A DNA stretch of 64,000 nt, from contig NZ_CP047958.1 of assembly GCF_014304815.1 (NCBI RefSeq), forward strand, positions 124,001 through 188,000, given 5' to 3'. Positions within the stretch are counted from its first letter, which is position 1. Each line of letters starts with the position of its first letter. Made by a program: the position numbers and the translations under genes. This document shows, one piece after another, positions 28,242-37,887 of this stretch. This DNA is from Synechococcus sp. MIT S9220 (GTDB lineage: Bacteria > Cyanobacteriota > Cyanobacteriia > PCC-6307 > Cyanobiaceae). The notes below the pieces were generated by a model. That model worked only from the letters and a program-made list of their open reading frames with translations, did no database searches and had not been told where the DNA came from.

Positions 28242-29779
28242 TGCATGCTCATGCACAGGAACAGGCTTTGGCGAAGTCCAGTGGCCATTTGCAAAACGCT
28301 GTCGTGAGCGTTGCCGAAGCTGCAGTGGCTGAGGTTGCCAGGAAGATTGTGGTGATCGACGACGATCCCACCGGATCCCAAACGGTGCATAGCTGTCCCT
28401 TGCTGCTGCGCTGGGATGTACAGACCCTGCGCCAGGGACTGCGTCACCCTTCTCCGCTGCTGTTCGTGTTGGCGAACACCCGTGCTCTGTTGCCGGAGGC
28501 CGCGGCTGCACGCAATCGTGAGATCGTTGCTTCGCTTGAGCAAGCTCTTGCAGCGGAGGGGATCAATGACCAGCAGTTGCTGCTGGTCAGCAGGGGGGAC
28601 TCCACCCTGCGCGGTCATGGGGTGCTTGAGCCCGCTGTTTTGGCGGCGGAGCTGGGTGATCGCTTCAGTGCTGTCCACGCCACGCTGCATGTGCCTGCGT
28701 TTCTGCCCGGTGGACGCACCACCGTGGACGGGGTGCACCTGCTCCATGGTCAACCGGTCCATAGGACCCCCTTCGCACGCGACCGCAGCTTTGGTTTCAG
28801 CACCAGTTGTCTGGATGCCTGGCTGGAGGAAAAGAGTGGCGGCGCCATTGCAGCTGCTTCTGTGCTGCGCTTGCAAGGGCAGCAGCTCGACCGCGCTGCT
28901 GCTCAAAGGAAGGGCGAACCCTGCGCTCATGGCTCGAACGGTTTCACAGCACTGGTGAGCTGGCTGGAGGCGCTGGATGGCAATTGTTCAGTGGTTGTGG
29001 ATGCCGAGAGACAAGAGCAACTGGATGCACTTGGGGCGGCAGTGCACCACTTGCAGGGAAGGCGCAGATTTCTCTTTCGCTCAGCTGCCAGCCTGATTAA
29101 TGGGCTGGTAGACGGCGGCAGACAGCCCCTCGGTCCGCAGCCTTTCAAGGTTGATGATCTGGTCAAGCTGCGTCGTTGTGATTCAGAGGGCACGTTGCTT
29201 CCGGGGCTCGTCGTGGTGGGCTCCCATGTGCCTCTGGCAGACCAGCAGCTGGAGGTTTTGCTGAACGAATCAGGGACCACTGGCCTTGAGCTGCCGGTGG
29301 CCCGGATTGCCAGGCTGCTTGATGGGAGTACCCCAGATTTGTTGTTGGCTGATCTGGAGCTGGAATGGCTCGACTGGATTCGGTTGGTTTTGGATCGGCA
29401 ACAAACACCTGTGCTCTACACCAGTCGTGGGGAGTTGCAGTTCGGTGAGGGGCCGGCCGCCGACCGTCGCCGTTTCCGTTTTGGCATGGCTCTTGCTCAG
29501 CTCACAGCACGGTTGGTGGCAGCGCTCGCGCCACAGCTGGGCTATCTGATCAGCAAAGGGGGGATCACCACCGGCAGCGTGCTGGCTGATGGGCTGGGCC
29601 TGGGGACTGTGCTGCTGGAGGGCCAGCTGATGCCTGGGCTCTCGATGGTGCGGCCCATGCCTGAAGACGGCAACTCTGATGTGAGTGGTCTGCCTGTGAT
29701 TACATTCCCCGGCAATCTTGGTGATGGCCAAACACTCGCTACAGCCTGGAGAATGATGGAACAACTTGAAGCTACATAA
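28241..29779 (+). CDS. Four-carbon acid sugar kinase family protein (DUF1537)
   Basis: A protein of 512 residues. The N-terminal DUF1537 domain has VVIDDDPTGSQTVHS and LLLVSRGDSTLRGHG; the C-terminal nucleotide-binding domain has LISKGGITTGSVLADGLG and FPGNLGD. Characterised members (OtnK, DtnK) phosphorylate erythronate, threonate or related acids. Those members usually sit with a dehydrogenase and an aldolase, which are absent here. The gene is translationally coupled to the mutarotase-like gene and is followed on the other strand by the alpha-hydroxyacid oxidase gene. The substrate is unknown. Confidence 0.88.
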   Translation: MHAHAQEQALAKSSGHLQNAVVSVAEAAVAEVARKIVVIDDDPTGSQTVHSCPLLLRWDVQTLRQGLRHPSPLLFVLANTRALLPEAAAARNREIVASLEQALAAEGINDQQLLLVSRGDSTLRGHGVLEPAVLAAELGDRFSAVHATLHVPAFLPGGRTTVDGVHLLHGQPVHRTPFARDRSFGFSTSCLDAWLEEKSGGAIAAASVLRLQGQQLDRAAAQRKGEPCAHGSNGFTALVSWLEALDGNCSVVVDAERQEQLDALGAAVHHLQGRRRFLFRSAASLINGLVDGGRQPLGPQPFKVDDLVKLRRCDSEGTLLPGLVVVGSHVPLADQQLEVLLNESGTTGLELPVARIARLLDGSTPDLLLADLELEWLDWIRLVLDRQQTPVLYTSRGELQFGEGPAADRRRFRFGMALAQLTARLVAALAPQLGYLISKGGITTGSVLADGLGLGTVLLEGQLMPGLSMVRPMPEDGNSDVSGLPVITFPGNLGDGQTLATAWRMMEQLEAT

Positions 29780-29789
29780 TGCTGCTTGT

Positions 29790-30965
29790 TCAGCACCCCC
29801 AAGATTGAGGGGTTTGAATGTATGAACTGTCAAGTTTGTGAACTGAATCGCAGCCCAGTAATTTCATCGTCCTGATGATGTCCGTTTTCAGAATTTCGAT
29901 GGCACGGGCAACGCCAGGACCACCTCCAGCAGCAAGCCCATAGGCATAAGCTCTGCCAATTAACACTCCTTTGGCTCCTAAGCAATAAGCTTTCACAACG
30001 TCACTACCTCGTCGGATTCCACCATCCATCAAGACATCGATCTCCCCGTTCACAGCCTTCACGATTTCAGGAAGAACACGAATCGTTGGTGCAACACTGT
30101 CTAATTGCCGAGCACCATGATTGGACACAACCACTGCGTCGACTCCAAGGTCGACTGCTTTGCGAGCATCGTCACCAATATGAACTCCTTTGATGATTAA
30201 TTTTCCTCCCCAGGCTTCGCGTATCCATTTGAGATCATCCCAGGTGACAACAGATTGCTCCAGTGCTGGTCCAATTTCGGTGTATCCCATCGGTCCATTC
30301 TCAAGGACCACATTGGGGAAATTCATTAACCCTCCATCGCCAAACCATTGACTTAACCAACAAGGCTTTGCCAGCATTTGTGGAAGAAATGGCAACATCG
30401 TCAGAGGATTCTGAGACAGTAGTTCTTTGGTTCCGTTGCGAACATCGAGTTCACGTAAGCCGGAGACCGGTGTATCGATCGTGAGTACGATCGCTGAAAA
30501 TCCAGCTGATTTTGCGCGTTCAATTGTTTTCAGAGCAACGTCTCGGCCTCCAAGCAGGTAAAGCTGATACCAGGCAGGACATTCAGTGGCTTGTTTCACA
30601 TCTTCCAGTCGCCATCCTGAAAGTGTCGAGAGTGTATATCCAGTACCTGCTTTACCTGCTTCTCTTGCGGCAACAACTTCTCCTTGCGGGTAAAACATTC
30701 TGCTGCTGCCAACAGGACCAAGCAGGAATGGCAAGTTGAAATTCTGCCCGAGTACTGAAATCTTTAATTCAACCTCAGGGGTCGCAACAGCACATCGAGG
30801 CCTGAATAGGATTTCATTGTAGGCACTGCAATTCTGTGCCAAGGTCTGTTCTCTGTCGGCACCACTGTCGATGTAGCCAAAAACCATTTTTGGCAAACGT
30901 TTCTTGGCAAGATCGCGGAGGTCCGAGACATTGACCACTCGTGGGGCGGAAACGTTTTGATTCAT
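29790..30965 (-). CDS. lldD: FMN-dependent alpha-hydroxyacid oxidase/dehydrogenase (L-lactate dehydrogenase-like)
   Basis: A protein of 391 residues of the glycolate oxidase/LldD family. VVSNHGARQLDSVAP contains the catalytic His and substrate Arg, DGGIRRGSDVVKA binds the FMN phosphate, and FGYIDSGADREQT is the N-terminal signature. The family oxidises L-lactate, glycolate or related acids. L-lactate is favoured because a quinone-type D-lactate dehydrogenase lies directly upstream on the same strand. Codon use is more A+T-rich than in the flanking DUF1537 and icd genes. A short palindrome lies 26 bases upstream of the start. Confidence 0.88.
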   Translation of the reverse strand: MNQNVSAPRVVNVSDLRDLAKKRLPKMVFGYIDSGADREQTLAQNCSAYNEILFRPRCAVATPEVELKISVLGQNFNLPFLLGPVGSSRMFYPQGEVVAAREAGKAGTGYTLSTLSGWRLEDVKQATECPAWYQLYLLGGRDVALKTIERAKSAGFSAIVLTIDTPVSGLRELDVRNGTKELLSQNPLTMLPFLPQMLAKPCWLSQWFGDGGLMNFPNVVLENGPMGYTEIGPALEQSVVTWDDLKWIREAWGGKLIIKGVHIGDDARKAVDLGVDAVVVSNHGARQLDSVAPTIRVLPEIVKAVNGEIDVLMDGGIRRGSDVVKAYCLGAKGVLIGRAYAYGLAAGGGPGVARAIEILKTDIIRTMKLLGCDSVHKLDSSYIQTPQSWGC

Positions 30966-30991
30966 CCCAGGCAGTGGACAACATTAAGTCT

Positions 30992-31003
30992 GGTAATTTT
31001 ACC
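30992..31003. promoter_or_regulatory. 12-bp perfect palindrome upstream of the lldD-like gene (possible operator)
   Basis: The sequence GGTAATTTTACC is an inverted repeat of GGTAA with a two-base centre, 26 bases upstream of the lldD-like start. The TGGT...ACC shape resembles GntR-type operators such as that of LldR, but no such regulator gene is in the window. Function is not shown. Confidence 0.3.
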
Positions 31004-31062
31004 CCTTAATGACGAATCAGAGATTTTGTGATGAAGTTCTGCATATTTGCTCTTTTCTCGAA

Positions 31063-32787
31063 TTAGCCTGGGGTAGAGCGTTGCTGGTAGTTTTTTAACT
31101 TTGACATTTTGCCAATTCCGGGATTGAAGCTGTTGGTTGGATCTATTTTTTTATAAAAATTGGAGAGATCTGTTTCTGCTTTGTATAAATGACCAACATT
31201 GTGTTCAGCAGGGTATTTAGCGCCTGATTGATCGAGGAGATCTAAAATTTGCTTTTTTAGTTTTCCTGCATCGACTCCTTTCTTGACGACAAAGTCCCAG
31301 TGAAAGACCATGCAGAAGAAATGTGCCATTTGGAAGGATTCGGCCATCTGCGCGAGAATTTCTTCAGGCAGAATCTTGTGCCATGTTTCGCAGTTTCGGG
31401 GTAAGGCAACATCAAGTGGTAGTAATTCCCCAGAATCTTCTTTGTTTAAGATCTGGTAGCGAGCTGGTGCATTCCCGGCGACATAGCGGTGAAGCAAGGC
31501 TGCTTTCCCTTCAGCTTCGCTGCATTCAAAATAGGCATGATCTTCATTAGTTTTCCAGCACTTTTCGAGAAATTCTTGAGTTTCTTTGATTGACTGGTCG
31601 CTTGTAAGAAGAATCATATGATGTTCGTATTGGTTGCGAAATGCTCTCATTCTGGGTGGCAGGTGATCGGGCGTCATCCGGGAGATGCATTGCAGTGTTC
31701 TGTCGGAAAAGTGATTCTGAAATAGTGCTGTTGGCCATTGAGACATGATTCGATCAACGTTTCGCTTGATTCCGAATAGCTTCGGAATAAATCCAGTGCC
31801 GAAATATTTAATAGCTAGATAAGCATCCTTGCAATAAAGATCAGCACCATCGAAATAGCTGCGATGAAGATATTCGCCCATATCTGGCAGGACTTTGAAG
31901 TTGGTAAGGATCTGTTTGCGTAGTTTGGTTAGGTCTTCGGGTTTGTTGGTGCCCAGGTAAAAAACTTTCTCTTTCTTGGGTTTTGGAAAAGTGTCGAGGC
32001 GTACCGCAAAGACCGCCAGTTTTCCTGCACAACCACTGGCTTCGCGCAAGCGTCTTTTGTCAGCATTAAAGCGTGCTGGGATGGGAGATGTGATTTCTCG
32101 CACCCGTTCTTGGTAGTCGTGGTCAGAGGCCAGTCGTTTAGATTCTGCTAAGTCTTCTGTGTTGAAATCAGCTTGTTGCAGAGTGGTCAGTATCTCTTCA
32201 GGGCATGCACCAAGTTCGATGCCGAGATGATTCACGAGCTCCAGTGTTCCGTCTTGATTGACACGTGCAAAGAGTGAATATTCCGTGTAGGCCGGACCAC
32301 GGTTGACAAGATTTCCGCCCGAGTTATTGCAGATTCCCCCGACGACAGATGCGCCAATGCAGGATGAACCAATCACAGAGTGAGGTCCTCTGCCCAGTGG
32401 TGAGAGCTTTTCTTCCAGTTGATATAAACTTGAGCCAGCAAAGGCAACAACCTGAGCTCCCCCTTTTAGTAAAATTAAGCGATTCAGATTTAATGTATTG
32501 ATGATGACGATATCCCTTTCGTAGTCATCTCCGTCGGGAGTCGATCCACCGGTCAGGCCAGTATTTGCGGCCTGAAGAATGATGATTTTGTCGAGCTTGA
32601 CGCAAAGTTCCAGGGTTTGCCAAAGCTGCAACAGATCTCTTGGGATCACGACTGCACAGGCTGCACCCTGGCCCACACGAATTCCGGTTCTATAGGGTTT
32701 CGTTTGCTCGGCGCTGGTTAGAACCTGCTGTTCCCCAACGATTCCAATGAGGCCATCACGCAGTTCTTCTAACCGGTCCTGTCTCAT
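31063..32787 (-). CDS. dld: Quinone-dependent D-lactate dehydrogenase
   Basis: A protein of 574 residues, the size of E. coli Dld. The N-terminal FAD-binding PCMH domain has LQAANTGLTGGSTPDG and the glycine-rich GSSCIGASVVGGICNNSGG. The central and C-terminal parts match the membrane-associated substrate domain (for example FFCMVFHWDFVVKKG and YPAEHNVGHLY). The enzyme passes electrons from D-lactate to the quinone pool at the membrane. The ATG at 32787 is the natural start. It is followed by the lldD-like gene on the same strand after 97 bases, so the two may be cotranscribed. The composition is A+T-richer than icd. Confidence 0.9.
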   Translation of the reverse strand: MRQDRLEELRDGLIGIVGEQQVLTSAEQTKPYRTGIRVGQGAACAVVIPRDLLQLWQTLELCVKLDKIIILQAANTGLTGGSTPDGDDYERDIVIINTLNLNRLILLKGGAQVVAFAGSSLYQLEEKLSPLGRGPHSVIGSSCIGASVVGGICNNSGGNLVNRGPAYTEYSLFARVNQDGTLELVNHLGIELGACPEEILTTLQQADFNTEDLAESKRLASDHDYQERVREITSPIPARFNADKRRLREASGCAGKLAVFAVRLDTFPKPKKEKVFYLGTNKPEDLTKLRKQILTNFKVLPDMGEYLHRSYFDGADLYCKDAYLAIKYFGTGFIPKLFGIKRNVDRIMSQWPTALFQNHFSDRTLQCISRMTPDHLPPRMRAFRNQYEHHMILLTSDQSIKETQEFLEKCWKTNEDHAYFECSEAEGKAALLHRYVAGNAPARYQILNKEDSGELLPLDVALPRNCETWHKILPEEILAQMAESFQMAHFFCMVFHWDFVVKKGVDAGKLKKQILDLLDQSGAKYPAEHNVGHLYKAETDLSNFYKKIDPTNSFNPGIGKMSKLKNYQQRSTPG

Positions 32788-32859
32788 GTTTTGCAGGCCT
32801 CCTGTTGCAGCTTCACCCCGTTATTGATCATCGTTTGTGACGCAGGGCTTCTGCTGCGA

Positions 32860-34284
<1,425 letters not shown>

Positions 34285-34375
34285 GGCTGGGTTGTCGCCG
34301 GACGACATCACGTTGTCGAGAGCCTATGACTTGAAGGGTGATCCCTACAGTCATTTGCGATCCGACCTCCATCCC

Positions 34376-35314
34376 ATGCCGAAGTCAGAGGGTGTCTGGG
34401 TCGTCGCGGCCTGTTTCAACGAACAGGAGGTGATCATGCGTTTTGTGGAGCGCGTGTTGGCAGTGCCTGGTGTGGATCAGCTGGTGCTGATTGACGATGG
34501 ATCGTCCGACGCAACCGTTGAACGCATGCGCGCCTGGATTCAGGATCATGCGGGCTCGCCAGTGACGTTGCTGGAACTCACCCGCAATTTCGGCAAGGAA
34601 GCAGCGATGCTGGCCGGCCTTGACCATGTCAACGGTCGTTGCGGCGCAGCCGTGTTGATTGACTCAGACCTGCAGCACCCCCCCGAGCTGATTGAACAGA
34701 TGGTGCGCCAATGGCGTGCCGGAGCCGAAGTGGTCACGGCGGTTCGTGATGACCAGGATCAGGAATCTCGCCTGAAGGTCGCCAGCGCGCACTGGTTTTA
34801 TCGGGTGTTCAACAAAGTGGTCGATTCGATTGAGCTCCAGGAGGGAGCCGGTGATTACCGCCTGCTGGATGCCGCTGTTCTTGATGCAGTCACCCAGTTG
34901 CGCGAGTCCAGTCGTTTCTCCAAAGGTCTTCTTCCCTGGACGGGCTATTCGAGCGTCGAGCTGCCTTATCAGCGGGTTAGCCGGCAGGGAGGGCAGACCT
35001 CCTGGAGTCCGCTCAAGTTGTTTGGCTATGCGTTCGATGGGATCTTTTCGTTCTCTGTTCTGCCACTCAAAATGTGGACAGGGATTGGCGTTTTGGTCTC
35101 GTCTCTCAGCCTGTTTTATGCCTTGGTGATCATCCTGCGTACGGCTCTGTTTGGTGTGGATGTCGAGGGTTATGCCTCCTTGATGGTGGCGGTGCTGTTC
35201 ATCGGAGGAATTCAGCTGATCGGTATCGGGGTGCTTGGTGAATATGTCGGCCGCATTTATGTGGAGGCGAAGTCACGCCCCCACTACTTCATCCGCCGGG
35301 TTCACAAGTCCTGA
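34376..35314 (+). CDS. GtrB-type polyprenyl-phosphate glycosyltransferase (GT2)
   Basis: A protein of 312 residues. The GT-A domain has VVAACFNEQEVI, LIDDGSSDATVE and the DSD motif in LIDSDLQHPPELIE. The segment RVSRQGGQTSWSPLKLFGYA precedes two C-terminal membrane spans, the architecture of GtrB, ArnC and FlmF enzymes that load a nucleotide-sugar on undecaprenyl phosphate. The ATG at 34376 is chosen; the open frame upstream to 34283 would overlap the icd start. Its last 13 bases overlap the GtrA-ChbG fusion gene tail to tail. It should therefore supply the lipid carrier substrate for that protein. Confidence 0.9.
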   Translation: MPKSEGVWVVAACFNEQEVIMRFVERVLAVPGVDQLVLIDDGSSDATVERMRAWIQDHAGSPVTLLELTRNFGKEAAMLAGLDHVNGRCGAAVLIDSDLQHPPELIEQMVRQWRAGAEVVTAVRDDQDQESRLKVASAHWFYRVFNKVVDSIELQEGAGDYRLLDAAVLDAVTQLRESSRFSKGLLPWTGYSSVELPYQRVSRQGGQTSWSPLKLFGYAFDGIFSFSVLPLKMWTGIGVLVSSLSLFYALVIILRTALFGVDVEGYASLMVAVLFIGGIQLIGIGVLGEYVGRIYVEAKSRPHYFIRRVHKS

Positions 35315-36576
35315 AGAGCACGCCATTCGCGCTGTCGCCAGACTGAAGCTGCGAATGTCTGGGATACGGAGAACCCTGCTTTCACCAGATCGAGCTTGAG
35401 TGGCGCGCCAGGGTGGGCCAGTAGCAGCGGCGGGGTGGCTCCAGGTTGTGGTTCCACACTGCTGAGCTCCCTCCAGGAAGCAAGGATTGGAGCTCCTGCC
35501 ATCTGGCCGGTGAACAGCACGCCGGCGAAGCTCTGATTGCTGCTAAGTCCGCAGCGCCGGATGGCGGGCCGAGCTCTGCGGCTGAGAAGTTGCAGCACCA
35601 GCCACTTCAACAGTCCTGAGTGACGGATGGCTGCTCTCCAATAGCGCAAGGGCAGACCAGTGGGCAGCGGTTCCTCTGTCAGGCGCATCCAGGTGATGCT
35701 GTTGCCGCCAGCTCTGGCCAGAGCAGCCCTCAGCACGATCGGCACCAAGTGAATGTGTTGATGGCCATCCAGATGAATGGGTGCATCACCGCAGAAGCTG
35801 CGGAAGCGTTTGATCTGGGCGTCTAATTCCAGTCCCAGTTGGTCTTCGATTCGACGGCGGCCGGGATGTCGGCGCGGTAGCAGTGACAGCAACAACCACT
35901 CTCCGAACGATCGCTTCAGATAGCCGTGTGAATTCACAAGGTCAGGCAGCAAAGCGGGGTCAGCGCTCGACGGTCCTTCGGTGAGACAGAGGTGCAGACA
36001 GATCTGCAGCTGAGGATGGGTCTGTGTCAGCTTCTGCCAAGCGTGAAAGCCGTCGGCTGCCACAGGGCCATTGACCAGCAGGCTGCTGCTGTCCAGCCTT
36101 CCTTGGCTGGCGAGTTCGAGAATGGCCTGGTTGGTGGCTGGGCTGAGTCCGAGATCATCGGCATGGCGTCGTGGGGTGACGCGGCAATCACTCCGCCGCT
36201 GGCTGAACCGTGCTGCCCGGGACCAGATCAGGGCATTCAGTGCTGTGGGGGTAAACACCAGGATGACGACACGCACTGGCTCGCCTAGCGCGTTGGGCAG
36301 GGCGAGAGGCAAGACGCCGCTCACCGTGAGATTGACCACGTATTGAATGACCAGCCAGCGTCGGGCAAAGCTTTGGCCACCGGTTTCCGGGCGGAAGGTG
36401 AATCGTGCATGCCCCAGATAGCCGGCAAGTGATGCGGCAAGAAAGGCCAGGGGATTCGCCAGCCACAGGGGCATGAACAGGCCCAGTCCCACCAACACCA
36501 GGGCATGCACGGCTGCGGCCACCACGCCCACTAGTCCGTAGAGGCTGAGTCGGGAGCTGAGAGTGCTCGGAATCAT
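35302..36576 (-). CDS. GtrA-like flippase fused to ChbG/YdjC-family deacetylase
   Basis: A protein of 424 residues with two domains in one uninterrupted frame. Residues 1-120 hold four hydrophobic spans with the GtrA pattern (FLAASLAGYLGHARFTF near 45-61). Residues 133-424 match the ChbG/YdjC/HpnK deacetylase family. Metal and catalytic residues are H138-A-D140-D141 with N149, H195 in HLCLTEG, and the HLDGHQHIH motif at 268-276; a late LLLAHPG resembles the family's C-terminal HPG motif. ChbG-type enzymes remove N-acetyl groups from amino sugars, and the related NaxD of Francisella deacetylates a lipid-carrier-linked amino sugar. Gene partner is the convergent GtrB-type enzyme. Confidence 0.88.
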   Translation of the reverse strand: MIPSTLSSRLSLYGLVGVVAAAVHALVLVGLGLFMPLWLANPLAFLAASLAGYLGHARFTFRPETGGQSFARRWLVIQYVVNLTVSGVLPLALPNALGEPVRVVILVFTPTALNALIWSRAARFSQRRSDCRVTPRRHADDLGLSPATNQAILELASQGRLDSSSLLVNGPVAADGFHAWQKLTQTHPQLQICLHLCLTEGPSSADPALLPDLVNSHGYLKRSFGEWLLLSLLPRRHPGRRRIEDQLGLELDAQIKRFRSFCGDAPIHLDGHQHIHLVPIVLRAALARAGGNSITWMRLTEEPLPTGLPLRYWRAAIRHSGLLKWLVLQLLSRRARPAIRRCGLSSNQSFAGVLFTGQMAGAPILASWRELSSVEPQPGATPPLLLAHPGAPLKLDLVKAGFSVSQTFAASVWRQREWRALQDL

Positions 36577-36626
36577 GGTCGCAACCGTAACGGCGACTGG
36601 CGCTTCGGGCCGGCAGCCATCAACCT

Positions 36627-37100
36627 GTGGTCATCGACGATGAACTGGTGAACGCAGGAGAAGCGGTTGACAGCGTGCAGCTTGCTCAGGCTTTGGCTTC
36701 GGCCGTGACCCTGGTGAGAGATCGTTTCCCAGCTGCCAGCGTCAATCTCAATCCCTGGCGCGATGATCCCCAGACGCGCCGCTGGCAAGAGGATCAGACC
36801 CTGGATTTGGCCTTCCACTTCCCCGGTTGGAGTCCTCGTCTCGAGTGCCGCAGTCTTTTGTTGCAGTTACGGCTGCAGAAGCCTGATGCGGCTGAATCTC
36901 CCGCCGCCCCGGATCTGCTGGGGGTGTTGATGCGCGGGATGACCTACGACGGTGAACGCTGGCGTTTGGTGACCGTGGGCGATTGGCAGCCTGAGGGTTC
37001 GCACCTGCCTCAGCCCGAGCAGGTTCAGCAGCTGCGTTCTATCTGTCGAGACTTGTTTGATTTGTTCTCCAATCCGGCAGCGACGGGCACAGCGGCGTAA
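36627..37100 (+). CDS. Uncharacterised protein
   Basis: A protein of 157 residues without a recognised family. It has no membrane span; the middle carries LNPWRDDPQTRRWQEDQ and FPGWSPRLECRSLLLQLRL, suggestive of alternating strands and helices. The end (LRSICRDLFDLFSNPA) is probably helical. Start is GTG at 36627. It lies between the divergent GtrA-ChbG gene and heme oxygenase, and its GC-rich codon use is like the core genes. It may be transcribed together with heme oxygenase 73 bases downstream. Confidence 0.7.
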   Translation: MVIDDELVNAGEAVDSVQLAQALASAVTLVRDRFPAASVNLNPWRDDPQTRRWQEDQTLDLAFHFPGWSPRLECRSLLLQLRLQKPDAAESPAAPDLLGVLMRGMTYDGERWRLVTVGDWQPEGSHLPQPEQVQQLRSICRDLFDLFSNPAATGTAA

Positions 37101-37173
37101 CCCTTCGCAACCCTTCGGTCAATCAGGCGAAGATCGAATTTATGGTTGCCTACACCGATCAAGTGTTCAACCC

Positions 37174-37887
37174 ATGTCCGTAGCTCTGGCTGCTCAGCTC
37201 CGTGAAGGCACCAAGAAAGCTCACACGATGGCCGAGAACACCGGTTTCGTTAGCTGCTTTCTCAAGGGTGTTGTCGATAAATCCAGCTATCGCAAGCTCG
37301 TTGCCGATCTCTACTTCGTTTATTCCGCCATGGAGGAAGAAGTGGGTCAACTCAAAGACCACCCTGTGGTCGGCCCTGTGGGGATGGAGCAGCTGAATCG
37401 ACGTGAGTCGCTTGAGAAGGATCTTGTCTATTACTTCGGTGAAAACTGGAACGATGAGATCCAGCCCTCGCCTTCTGCAGTGGCTTACGTCGAGCGGATT
37501 CGTGAAGTGGCTAAGGAGTCACCAGAACTGCTGGTAGGCCATCACTACACCCGTTACATGGGTGACCTCTCCGGTGGTCAGATCCTGAAGAACATCGCTC
37601 AGAAAGCGATGAACATGGATGGAGATGACGGTCTGCGTTTCTACGTCTTCGATGAAATCGCTGACGAGAAGGCCTTCAAAACGACTTATCGCGCCACCAT
37701 GGATGAGCTGCCGATCGATCAGGACACCGCTGATCGCATCGTTGAGGAAGCGAACAACGCTTTTCACATGAACATGCACATGTTCAAGGAGCTTGAAGGA
37801 AATCTGGTAGCGGCCATTGGCAAGGTGCTGTTCGGCTTCCTGACCCGCCGTCAGCGCAGTGGCAGCACAGAAACCGCCGCTGCTTGA
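37174..37887 (+). CDS. ho1: Heme oxygenase
   Basis: A protein of 237 residues. The proximal heme ligand His17 lies in TKKAHTMAE and the distal glycine helix is MGDLSGGQILK. It opens heme to biliverdin with ferredoxin as reductant, the first step to phycobilins for the light-harvesting antenna. ATG 37174 gives the family N-terminus MSVALAAQLR. It ends at the left edge of the polysaccharide region: the next gene overlaps its stop codon. Confidence 0.97.
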   Translation: MSVALAAQLREGTKKAHTMAENTGFVSCFLKGVVDKSSYRKLVADLYFVYSAMEEEVGQLKDHPVVGPVGMEQLNRRESLEKDLVYYFGENWNDEIQPSPSAVAYVERIREVAKESPELLVGHHYTRYMGDLSGGQILKNIAQKAMNMDGDDGLRFYVFDEIADEKAFKTTYRATMDELPIDQDTADRIVEEANNAFHMNMHMFKELEGNLVAAIGKVLFGFLTRRQRSGSTETAAA

